Source: Owenia fusiformis (Eukaryota; Annelida; Polychaeta; Sabellida; Oweniidae). From it: a DNA stretch of 64,000 nt. A program made the position numbers and the translations under genes. The notes beneath the pieces are model-generated. The model saw only the letters and a list, made by a program, of their open reading frames with translations. It had not been told where the DNA came from and made no database searches. Where the stretch lies: positions 1,116,001-1,180,000 of the forward strand of contig CAIIXF020000001.1 in assembly GCA_903813345.2 (NCBI GenBank). Direction: 5' to 3'. Shown in pieces: positions 24,311-34,896 of the stretch. The first letter of the stretch is position 1. Every line of letters starts with the position of its first letter.

Positions 24311-25137
24311 CTGACTAGTTCCATCACTATTGCACGTTCAATCCAATTGAAAACACATGAACTAAATTGTTTAAGATCTTCCAATAATGATAAATAATAC
24401 ACAAAACTAAACAATTCTCAACAAGTATAGAAGTGAGAGAAGCAACCACAAAAAGCATGACTTTAAGACCTGGCTTCCGACCTCATACATCTGACATGCA
24501 TGGTTTATATAACTACGATTTACAGGTCGTTTCGCACTTTTGTTTTCCAATCCTCCGATGCCCAGGAGTGTTTCTTCTTAATCCACCAATAGATGTAATA
24601 AATAACATGTTATTGCATACTGCCAGATACAAAGTCTAAAATAATTGAGAACTCGGAGGCTCTCTTGTTGTATTGATGACTTTTGTATCATTGTAACATT
24701 GTCTTTTGTATTTCACTTTTAGAGAAAGATTTATGAAATCTCATGTCTACCAATAAATCCCCAGAAGCACAATGGGAGCATTTATCATTACAATTAAATG
24801 ACCCAAGTTGTTCTTTGCCACACATAGACAAAAAACTAATGTAAGCAAAGCTAAAGAGAGTATTTTTATTCAGAATACCTTGGTATCCTTCCCAATATAG
24901 TGATTGGTTAAAGTTTTAATTAAAAGATGCTCAGGTGTCACAATGCTTTTAGTTCTCTGAGTCATTAAATGTAAGAGTTATATTATTTTTGAAAGGACAA
25001 TATGCTAAAGCATATTGTTTTATCAATGCGTTTCGTTAAATCATATGTCATTTTAGATAAAAAGTATTGCTCTTCTTATTACGTGTTCATCAGCATTTTG
25101 TAAGTGAAGAAAAATGAAAAATGTTTATAATCAAAAT
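24311..25137. other. Non-coding, nothing recognised
   Basis: AT-rich intergenic DNA. If the cysteine-rich gene upstream has a third exon it would lie in this direction, but I could not find one. Confidence 0.35.
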
Positions 25138-25284
25138 TAAACTATTTTAACTTGTTTTTAAACTATTTCAACTTGCTTCTAAACTATTTCAACTTGCTTC
25201 TAAAATATTTCAACTTGCTTCTAAACTATTTCAACTTGCTTCTAAACTATTTCAACTTGTTTCTAAACTATTTCAACTTGTTTC
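25138..25284. repeat. Tandem repeat, 21-bp unit, about 7 copies
   Basis: AACTATTTCAACTTGCTTCTA repeats head to tail about seven times, with drift to TTTTTA or TTTCTA at the outer copies. Confidence 0.9.
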
Positions 25285-25487
25285 GTAAAGCTCACTCTTA
25301 TCAGATGTTAAGCAGATTTATGTAATTGTCGATAGAATGCATGTTTGTTAATCAAAATCGTTCGATCATGGCAAAGAAGTATAAAATTGTTCTATTTGTA
25401 TTGCTGACTATATCGAATGAATGAATGAATTGATAATTGCCTGGCCATTTCAGAGGTCTGGGATGAGGATTTGAGGTAGCGACTTAC

Positions 25488-26242
25488 CATTGCATCCATT
25501 TGCATAACTGCAACATTTTACACTTCCTCCACAGTCTCGTCGGGGAATACAACCAAAGTCGCGGACTTGTTCGTCATAGAAACATCTGCAACAAATAGCG
25601 TTTCATTTTATCGGGGTGTATACTTTATATCCCATGTTTGAGTCTCGTGACACCTTGTGTAGGATTAACAAAACCGGCAATGAAAATAAAGCATTTTTAC
25701 AAATAAAGAAAAAAGATTCCCCAACTGCTATAAGCGGACTTGTGAAAAAAGTTTTAAAAATGCTTTGTATTCTCTAGTGTTAGCACACTGGGAGAGAATT
25801 ATAGTATAGAGAATTATAAATCTTAAAGATTCTGCTATTTATCATCTGTCTTATGTGTGATAACATTGTCTCTAGGTTGAATAGCTCGAATAAAACTTCT
25901 CAAATTTATATCAAATTTCGTAATTGTGAAAATATATATCTTTAAATCTTCACTGAAGATGAAAACATTTTACATCATTTAACATCGGTTTAATTTATAA
26001 GCTGTTTCTTGTTTCTTTTTGGACTCGGAAGAAAATATCCTAAAATGTATAACTGCCAAACTCATTTTAATCATGTTGTCTAATATAATTCCATTAATCA
26101 ATCAAAGAACTTACACTTGGAATAGTCCACATTTCTCGACACCGTTATCCTCGTAACTTGAAGTACATTCTCGTTGTTTCCTTAACGCTAATATTCCACA
26201 GAACATCGCGACAAAAACTACAAGAAATACGTTAGTTCTCAT
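25488..26242 (-). CDS. Small cysteine-rich secreted peptide (3' end uncertain)
   Basis: Two exons are supported on the - strand: 26242-26115 and 25585-25488, joined by a GT-AG intron (donor GTAAGT, acceptor TTGTTGCAG) that keeps the frame. Residues 1-19 are a signal peptide (MRTNVFLVVFVAMF). The mature part begins LRKQRECTSS and has eight cysteines in the order C, C, C, C, C, CC, C, including RRDCGGSVKCCSYANGC. A strong donor (G|GTAAGT) follows exon 2, but no third exon was found. Reading through instead adds about 15 codons to a TGA near 25450. I do not recognise the family; compact disulfide-rich secreted peptides of this kind include defence peptides, protease inhibitors and signalling peptides, and nothing here decides between them. 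The gene stands alone, with no related neighbour. Confidence 0.6.
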
Positions 26243-27132
26243 AGTGACTCCCTGCGATTGTTGACTTGAACGGAAAAATTACGAAATAATTGCACTTTGC
26301 AAATTGGCTAATTATTTGAATGAAACGTATGGCGTTACTCTGCGCTCTTATCAAACGATAGCATACATCAAGTGTGTATTACCCGTGAAGATTCGGCTAT
26401 TAATACTCTGTCCTGTTACCTTGGCAACATCCTCGTTTGGATCAATTATAATTAGACTTGTGCCTGGTAGTATCAAGATTGCAACGGGGTTTAAGTCCAT
26501 CAAATATTTCGGACTTCGGTACTGTAAATTATGTAATTTAAACGCAATGAGGGCAATAGAGGAGTTTCTGAGTAGCTTTGAAATCTCGCTAATTCTCGTT
26601 TTTTATGTGATTTTAAGAGATTTGCACTTTTTACCTCTACTTTTTTATTTTTTCTCCAACAATAGCTTTGATTAACACAGTTATGTCATTTAAATCATTT
26701 CCATGACATTGTATTCAAAATCTCCATTGGTGCAATGCTAAATCATTGATTAAAACCTTGGCTTGTATGACAACCAACATTTCCGAATGTTTAATCACAA
26801 TATGTACATTGACAGGGTCATCCAGTAGTATGTCATTCAAGTTTCAGACAGGTTCAACAAACACTCTTTGATAAATCATGAAATTAAGTGATTATTGCAA
26901 GTTTCTAGCATTGAAGTGAATGGAGGTCTGGCCCAAGAAAATCAAAGACAAACAAGGATGACATCGTATGTCAGCGATATTCAACTATTTAGAAACTATA
27001 CAATTGATAATTTAGTATTTAAATGTCCACGACAGATTATTTTAATATATCATGGATGATGTTGTTGTTTTTATCAACCCAGAGAGATCTATTCTCAAAA
27101 CCTTTTCTAAAAGATTGCATAAGAATAAAACA
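26243..27132. other. 5' flank of cysteine-rich gene, otherwise non-coding
   Basis: A 123-codon + strand frame at 26304-26675 lacks splice, domain or composition support and runs antisense to the promoter region. I do not call it a gene. Confidence 0.35.
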
Positions 27133-27340
27133 TACCCTTTGCATTCGTTTGACTTCACTTCTTAAAAGAGTTTAACTAGACTCTGCACGCAGGGTAAATA
27201 AAACATGATGATCAAATGAAAATCTCACTGAAAAAATACAAATAATATCGATGTATTACCCTGCGTGCAGAGTCTAGTTAAACTACAGACTTAGACGAAG
27301 CTCTCTTTTAAGAAGTGAAGTCAAACGAATGCAAAGGGTA
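27133..27340. repeat. Foldback repeat with CTGCACGCAGGG core
   Basis: The left arm TACCCTTTGCATTCGTTTGA... through GACTCTGCACGCAGGGTA returns inverted as TACCCTGCGTGCAGAGTC... GCAAAGGGTA. The right arm has a 21-bp insertion (ACAGACTTAGACGAAGCT). Partial relatives lie at 27507-27560 (ACCCTGCGCGCAGAGTCTGC, GACGAAGCTCG) and 59020-59060 (GACGAAGCACTCGAACGAAT), so the family is dispersed. Confidence 0.65.
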
Positions 27341-29110
27341 TCGATGTATGAGCATTATAGAGATAATAGTTTACTTAGAAACGTTTTAATTTGATTTAAA
27401 AGGATGCAAATATATAATCCAGCCAAGAAAGTAATTCCAAGAAACTTTGATTGGTTTCAGGCCAAAACGCTCTTTTACAAGAATATTCCACAAAGTTTCA
27501 GTACCCTGCGCGCAGAGTCTGCATGTAGTTTTAGACCAAGACGAAGCTCGCTCGTAAAGGGTAACGTGTCGGTGGATTCTGACGGATGTTTTAGAAATGA
27601 CAAGTTCACAAAAGCGTTTGGCTCATTTTTCCAAACCAGATTGTGAACGAAATATTGAAAAATCTCCATTCATTAATTCTAAGGGCAAATTGAAATCGAG
27701 GGAAACCAATGGTAAATTCAAAAATATTCAATAATAAAACAGCCAATCGCTGATATCGGCTGTACCGGGAATCTTTACCATTTTTTTTTTATATGATAAA
27801 CTATTTATTTCATGATATTCAAATTTACATCGAATTGCTTGCCAATCGCCTAGTGGCATTATAGGCCATCATGTTTTTACCATTTGTAATGCATATTTTC
27901 GAGGGAAAGACCGAGTGATTTTATTTCCACACTTGGTTTGATATTAGATATATTTCATCTGTGTTGTAACGATAGCATCTCCCAATGGTACTTTATTTAC
28001 CTGATTTGGTACTTAAGTTTTATTTAAATCAGAGTAATGAGCCCGACGCTGTGACCGATATATCCCCTGGTAACTGAAATGGAGTATATTTATTCAGAAA
28101 AGAGAACAGAAAAAAGAAGAGAAACTTTGGTTCTTCGTACTGTTTTCACGTTTTATGGTAATTAGACTGGGATTTGGAAATCTTTAGAGCCATTTCATTT
28201 GTTTTTAACCATTTACCAATTACTGGTGATGGCATGTATAATTTCCAATCACGTCACTTCCCAGTTCCAATAAATCAGGATCGCTTTAAGAGTTTTCTTG
28301 ATTAACTCATATATTTGCTTTTGGACATACTGTTAACGCACGCTTTACTGCAGTTGGCAGATTGATTTCAACTTTTGAAACGAGGCCATGTGATTAAGCT
28401 GATATATAGCTTGCATACAAAGTTGGTAAAACCATTGAATCCATATACAGCTGTCCGCACAAATCGCGTGAGGCAACTATTATCAACTCCCAGTTTCCAA
28501 TTATCTGTACCTTGTTCAATGGTGTTATGCCCATTTACCAAATCCCCGAACAGTCATAAAACATTTAAAATATGAGCATTGTCACGTTCTCATCAGCATG
28601 CAAAGTGTGTCAAAAGACTTGTTTTGGAAGTTGTATTGGGATGTCTATGAGTTCCTTCCCCATACATACTAATTATCACACTAGCGATAGGATGATAGAC
28701 ACGAGTAAATTAGATACCAGCTCTCTTAGTCATCTGGTCCATTGATTTTGATGCATGCCATTTTCGAAATTAGCTGAATGATTTTATTTTTATCTGAAGG
28801 CTTATTTAAAGTGTGAGTATATGCCAAATTAGAGCACCTTTACTATATCATAAATAAAAAAGGTTCGATAACATCCGTTCTGTTGAAATGACATCAAAAA
28901 CAGAACATAATGTCAATTCCCCAAAAAGTAGCAATTCTACTTTGCGTTTTCCCACTCTGACTAGAGCAGTTACTCGTGATTCTGGTTGGTTATTTTATAA
29001 GACACGTCATTTAAAACGCCACGTAGACACTTTTTAGTGCGATTTGATTGAACATGGTCCATGGGTTGAACTAGTTAGGCAGTTGGAAAAGTCATTGTTT
29101 CGCCCGTGAG
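27341..29110. other. Non-coding, with a foldback relic
   Basis: Apart from the relic near 27507-27560, there is nothing recognisable. Short frames at 27404-27669 run through that relic on both strands and are not taken as genes. Confidence 0.4.
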
Positions 29111-29114
29111 TTAA

Positions 29115-29436
29115 AGGTGCAACAATTAGTGCAGTGGGACCATTCAATGATCATCATCCAGAGTCAAAATATATTTAAGTTTGGATATTTCATCAAGACT
29201 AACATATATTTTCATTATCTTCAAAGAAACCCCCTTGATGAACATTATTTCAGCTGATATTCCTCTTGAAACGTGATGGATCTTAAAACTCACACTTCTC
29301 AATGCTGAAACTGATAGTTCATCCATATATTTTAAGAAAATAGGTAAGTCAAAGAAGGTGTTAGCCAAATACAGACCTGATAGCTCAGAAAAAATAAATA
29401 TTTTCGAATTTTCTCTCTACAGTCCTTGTTGCCCCT
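29115..29436. mobile_element. TTAA-flanked MITE, copy 2
   Basis: Same family and orientation as 23948-24306, flanked by TTAA at 29111-29114 and 29437-29440. It is shorter through small internal deletions. Confidence 0.75.
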
Positions 29437-29721
29437 TTAAAATATAAATAATGTAGCTGATTTAATGATAGCAATATTCAGAGAAGATCTTAAGAACACT
29501 TTGCCGCGATGTTCTGTAATCATACATCGGTCCCCTAGACAATCGACGTGTTAAATAATCACAACGGGGATCTTCAAAGCAAGCCTCTAATTGATTTCAA
29601 TTGTAATTGCTACGACTTGATCGTGCTTATAGATGGTATTACTCGATCACTTTGCTAAAGTGGTTAAAGACGCAATCCAATTGTTGGGAGTATTCGACGC
29701 TGGCACGACCCACTAAACAAA

Positions 29722-30012
29722 TTAACGTCGTCTTAGTGATTTCACGTTTATTTTCTCATTGAACGATGTGTCGGTTTTATCGATAATGGTTTGAACTGTC
29801 AATCCGTCCGTCGTTGCGCACTTTAATTTAGGACCAAACCTTTCCAGCAAAAGTTCTGGCCTTGAATTGTATGGAAGCGCCCCACAAGTCCCGTTCAATT
29901 GACAGCTTTGTGAATACTGTAGATCACTGAAGGGAGACATAATCTCAAATAGAGCATGGATTCGAAAGTGTACCGACACCGCTGCAGAATGAACAATATG
30001 AAACAGGATCAA
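29722..30012 (-). other. Unassigned 96-codon open frame
   Basis: The frame begins MILFHIVHSAAVSVHF, somewhat hydrophobic, and continues with CQLNGTCGALPYNSRPELLL and a polar, charged end. The DNA is less AT-rich than its flanks, which is why it is listed. I recognise no family, and there is no clear splice acceptor or neighbour support. It may be an isolated exon, a pseudogene or chance. Confidence 0.2.
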
Positions 30013-30849
30013 GATTTGAAAGCTATGCAGGGACCATTAAAATCCATCGAGATATTTTCTATCAATTCGATTATTTATTGAATTCAAACACAAATGTGGC
30101 TTTAGATAAGCGAACCTCCGATGGATTTTCTTTTGCATGTTCCTTATCGGCAGATACAGAACATGTTCACGTCTAAAACCAATCAAAGTCAATTAGATCG
30201 CTAAAATTATCTCAAAATAAATTCAGGCTATTTGGATAAATGTATTGACAAAATGTTGGCATTACACTGTGTACCCTCAACCCACCACTTTGAAAATCGT
30301 TTGGTTTTTCAGCGCTTAATTTTCTACTGCATTCATCATAACGGAATAGTCAAATTGTCTCAAATGACACCATAGTTCCACAAAATAATATCAACAAGCA
30401 AAATCCCATTCAGGCTTGTTCTCATTTCTCCGTTGAGGTCCTACGCAATGTTTGCCTCTACTCGTAGAGCTCTAAAGGAGGAGGGAAAGTATCACAACAG
30501 ATTTCCGACAGTCATGGATTTGGGTTATTTTCTGAGGATTTAAACAGGCGCATATGTTAGGCCAATGCATTACCTCCAAAAGCACTCACAGAGACGATAA
30601 AATAATTTTGACTTTGAGACAGGGAAGATGCAAACAGCCCACCCACATGTTTTCTCTGAAATGTTTTCCTGATTTTCAACCCCTTCCACCCCTGCTTTTT
30701 TAATTTTTGTTGCATCAATAGGTTGTGTTTTGACATGCAGCTAACCCCTCTAAAGGAATAAGTGATTCCGTCAGGGGTTTTAAAGATATCCATTATGGGT
30801 GACCAAAATTAAGCTGAAAGCAATGGATCACATGGGAAAATAACATGGG
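30013..30849. other. Non-coding, nothing recognised
   Basis: Intergenic DNA. The frame at 30557-30793 on the - strand has no support as a gene. Confidence 0.35.
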
Positions 30850-31085
30850 AAATCAACCACACCCGGACAGCTTTAATGAAAAGGGTGTATTTGACTACTA
30901 ACACACTAAGGGTATGCACACCAGACATCAATCACACCCCGACAGCTTAAATGAAAAGGGTGTATTTGACTACTAACACACTAAGGGTATTCACACCAGA
31001 CATCAATCACACCCGGACGGCTTTAATGAATAAGGTGTAGGATGTATTCACACCATACATCAATCACACCCGGGCGGCTTTAATC
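30850..31085. repeat. Tandem repeat, 75-80 bp unit, 3-4 copies
   Basis: The unit ATCACACCCGGACAGCTTTAATG ... TTTGACTACTAACACACTAAGGGTAT ... CACACCAGACATCA (in pieces) repeats twice almost perfectly. It is then shortened in the third copy and truncated in the fourth (CACACCCGGGCGGCTTTAAT). Confidence 0.8.
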
Positions 31086-31715
31086 TGTAAAAGAGCATAC
31101 AACATGATCCATAAATTTCCTGTTAATAATGTAGGATAATAGGATGTCAAGTAAAAAATACGAGACGTGTCACTTACTAATCCATTCTTCTCTTCCAAGT
31201 TAAGGCAGTCGTGTTAAATCACTGACAAGCTTATTAATCAGAGCAATTGGAATTGCTTTAGGCTCATAATGTCCCTGGATGCTGGTGTGCCCAGTTTCAA
31301 TTAGAGTGTCCAGAATAAGATTTTCTTTAATTGAAAAGAGCCGACGGTGGCACCTAGATTTGTTATTGGGATTACATTGAACTAATTGGTCAGTCAAATT
31401 AAATGTTAAGGCATTTTAAATTACTTTAAGTGTTCTTGTGATGCCCAACGGGAATACATTCTCGGATTGACCGATGCAGAGGACGTACTAATGGTTCACT
31501 TTGGGGGATTTGCCCGCTATGGGATGATCAGTTTCAAACGAAATACATTTAGTTTCCCGATACATATCTTTTAGAACTTCTTTTTGGATTCGGATTTTGT
31601 GATCTGAACGTTTTGAGAGGCTATGTTTCTTTTCTCATATGGTCATTGTGATTATTTCCAAGCAGTATTTGGGATATTCTGGGATGTTGCAATCTACTTA
31701 GGCAAAACATGCAGA
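31086..31715. other. Non-coding, nothing recognised
   Basis: Intergenic DNA without a supported gene. Confidence 0.35.
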
Positions 31716-31796
31716 ATGTCACCACTTCCAATTTGTTACACAAAAACGTCGGAGAATCAGACTGTAACAATATGTCAGCACTTGTGGTGGTGACAT
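31716..31796. mobile_element. TGTCACCAC-type MITE, 81-bp form
   Basis: Bounded by ATGTCACCAC and inverted GTGGTGACAT, with an inner inverted ATATGTCAGCAC near the right end. It closely resembles the 105-bp copy at 39105-39209. Confidence 0.7.
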
Positions 31797-31882
31797 AAAA
31801 ATCGATATCTTTGGGGCAATATTTTAGAAGTCTAAATACCGATTGAACAATTAGATGCTTTTTAATTCATAATATGCACATA

Positions 31883-32812
31883 CACACCCGGTGATCGGAA
31901 GAAATGAACGGAGGAGGAGTACCTGATTTTCACAAGAAAATTAAACAAATCTGGAACATTTATTTTTTCAAGAGAAAGTTTGCAATTGAATTGCTAAATG
32001 AATCGGCGCACGACACGGGGAAATTTGTTAGGTCTTCTAAGATTTCTTTTGGACTGGAAGATTCTAAGATATGAGACTTATTAAAAACGTGCAAACACCA
32101 ATGTTTCTGCTATAAATCAAGCAACAATAGTCTAAACTATCTCAGTAATAAATACTTACAAGTGACGTTTTTATCACAAAACTATTGGGATCGTTAGTTT
32201 TGTAAAATACGTTACCATACGTTGTATAAAAGATAATCGAACATAATTAAAATTGAACGGAGGGGTGGGGGAGTGAACTGAGGGGGAGTGATGTATCAGT
32301 ATAAGACATATGATAAGAGTTGTAACTTGACTTATTTCGAATAACATCCAGTTGTTACTGAGTTCATTTTTTTTCAAATACACGAATTCGCGGAAAATTC
32401 GTCAACTTTAAAGACATATTACCCCCCCCCCCTTCGTTCACCAACCCCCTCCGTTCAATTTCAAATTATTTCTATCTAACGCATTGAAACTTATTTTTAA
32501 AAACCAGCAATGATTTAGTGATAAAAATGTCACTTGTAAGTATTTAATACAGGTATATTACATTATTGCTTGATTTATAGCAAAATACATTGGCATTTGC
32601 ACGTTGGTGACGTTGCGCCTTATAGATCGTATATCTTAGAAGCCTATCAGTTCTAAAAATCATAGTAGACCTAACATAGTCCCCCGTGTCGTGTGCCTAT
32701 TCATTTAGCAATTTAATCGTAAACTTTCTCTTGAAAAAATAAATTTTCTAGATTTGTTAAATTTTCTAGCTAAAATCAGCTTCCCCCTCCGTTCATTTCT
32801 TCACCGGACGTG
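31883..32812. mobile_element. Large foldback element, about 0.93 kb
   Basis: The two halves are imperfect reverse complements. CGGTGATCGGAAGAAATGAA at the left pairs with the inverted TTCATTTCTTCACCGG at the right. TTTCAAGAGAAAGTTTGC pairs with the inverted AAACTTTCTCTTGAAAA, and CTTACAAGTGACGTTTTTATCACA pairs (in pieces) with the inverted block at 32517-32540. The centre is flanked by GAACGGAGGGGTGGGGG and CCCCCTCCGTTC. No coding frame and no clear target duplication. Confidence 0.6.
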
Positions 32813-33224
32813 ATCTAAAAATACCTAATAAAGTGCTGGGAAACCAATCAACTCCAGATGCTCATTCTTAAAACGTCTCTGAACATTTGAAATCAATTTC
32901 TCAGAAATGAATCAGCTCCACATTTCTACATATTGATAACAAGATACAACCTAGCAAAACAATTCCTAAATTGGTTTGACTGGAAACTCTTAGACGAGTT
33001 GACTTCAGATTGTGCTTTTATTTGTTATAATATTGAAATGTAATAATATTCAAAATACACAACATGGTATCGTTGTTGTATGATCACTATATCGCTACAG
33101 GAGTTCCTTGGACAACATTGTGATTTGAAACTCAGACTAAGATACTGATGTATAAAAGCATTTATTTATTATTCATTATTATTTTAAGCATTTTAAAGTT
33201 CTGATATAAAGTAACTTCTTGTAG

Positions 33225-33271
33225 AGGGTGACCCCAAAAACTGCAACCTCTATTTCCTAGGTAACCCTGTA
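33225..33271. repeat. Mariner terminal-repeat remnant
   Basis: GAGGGTGACCCCAAAAACTG, then CAACCTCTATTTCC and GGTAACCCTG, flanked by TA. It resembles the two ends of the 858-1767 element with everything between them deleted. Confidence 0.5.
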
Positions 33272-34896
33272 TTTCAAAGAAAAATAATGTTTAGTTTATT
33301 TTATTTGGAACAAATAAAAGGCATGAGGCCCATACTTTTACAAAAATAATACAATACATTTTTACATCAATTAGGTCGCTCCTGTCTTAGAAAATTATCA
33401 AGTTACATAAAAAAGTCATTAATATTTGTTGTAGGCTTTTGTTGTTGTTAAGGCTGTACTTTTTAATTATAAACCTTGTTCTGTTTTAACTAGTAATGAT
33501 TAATACACAACATTATATGCACTGCAACATGTTCAAGCTGACTGACTTTAGCATTATTTTACAATTATTTGTATTATTACCAATTATTAATTACAATTCT
33601 GTTCAATATTCTACAATGACAATGGCACATAAGTCTTTAAAATCATGAAAACGGACAATGATTAAATGTAAAAAATAAAACACTTCAAATTGTTAAAAAC
33701 ATGTTCAAAGTTTTGAAACACAAACCAAGATAATGATGAAAAAACTACACTAAAATAGCTAACCAACTCGTTTTTGCATCATCTTCATGAGAATTGTTCA
33801 GTTTGCTGATTTTTCTCTCGTCAGCTAACCTGCCTACCCCCCTGTACCCCCCCCCCACTCACCACCTGTCCAGTGGCAGAGGAATGCAAATAACTCACTA
33901 CAATAAAACCAGCATATCCAAACACCTTGTATATCCAAACACCACATTTATCTGAACACCTCTATACATGTATATGTTTTGGTCCCATTTTTTAATATGG
34001 CAAGATTAGCATTAATAGAAAAATGTGTGAACACCTGCCAATGCACACATTTTGGTCAGTCTTGAGGGCACCTAGATAAGACAGGTTTTACTGTACTTTT
34101 TAATTATAAACCCTGGTCTAATGTTACTTTAATAAAATTACACAAGCAAATCATCACTTACACAAGGAAAATTGTAAGTCATTAACATGGCAAAACATCA
34201 CATCATTTTTGCAGTTACTAAAATGAAACCATTCGTTACAATAAAATAAAAAATTTGTGACGTGGATCACTTTCTGGACACCCTGTAATTCAATTTAAAG
34301 TCACTAAAATCATAGCACATATACAATTAGAAATAATAATAAAAGTATGTCACTGCTTTTAATTCATTACTTAATAATTTCCCTATGGAAACAAAATAGT
34401 GTTTTTTCTTACTTCTGGTAATGGCAAACAACTCCATCTCATCTAAAATAGCAAAATATTCATTTTAACATACACCTAAAAGCATTGGAGAAAAGAGACA
34501 CTAAAAGTTTGTCACTTGAGGAGATACTTCTTACTTCACCGACTTATGGATTCAACCATTTTGTTTCAAGAATATCACAAAGGAAATATATTTGACAGCT
34601 TCACTTCAGGATTTGAATGTTGAATTTTCTGTTAATAAACTGTTAATATAAGTAACATTCACCATATTTGATGAACAATTATTTCTATTGTTGGAATGCA
34701 CCAACTGATATGCATATGATATTGATCCATTCGTTTACTCCATGTAAGCCATTTGGTCCATTCACTTTGAAAATACCAATGAATGTCTCATTGGTTGAGT
34801 CACTAGTTTGAATATCTTCTCTTGAAGCATGACGATGTATTATATATCCATCCACTGTATTATATTTGGTTTCCTTTAAAAACTGGTCTCTCCAGA
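33272..34896. other. 3' flank of SLC12A9, non-coding
   Basis: It contains an isolated mariner-type end near 34268-34286 (inverted CAGGGTGTCCAGAAAGT), a C-run near 33838-33858 and AT-rich DNA. Part of it is presumably the 3' untranslated region of the gene that ends at 34897. Confidence 0.45.

Noticed and set aside
26304-26675. 123-codon + strand frame
   Set aside because: No splice signals, domain or neighbour support, and it lies in the upstream region of the opposite-strand gene.
33225-34288. One complete mariner element between two TA-flanked ends
   Set aside because: The left and right ends belong to different end types (GGGTGACCCC versus GGGTGTCCAG) and no transposase relic lies between.
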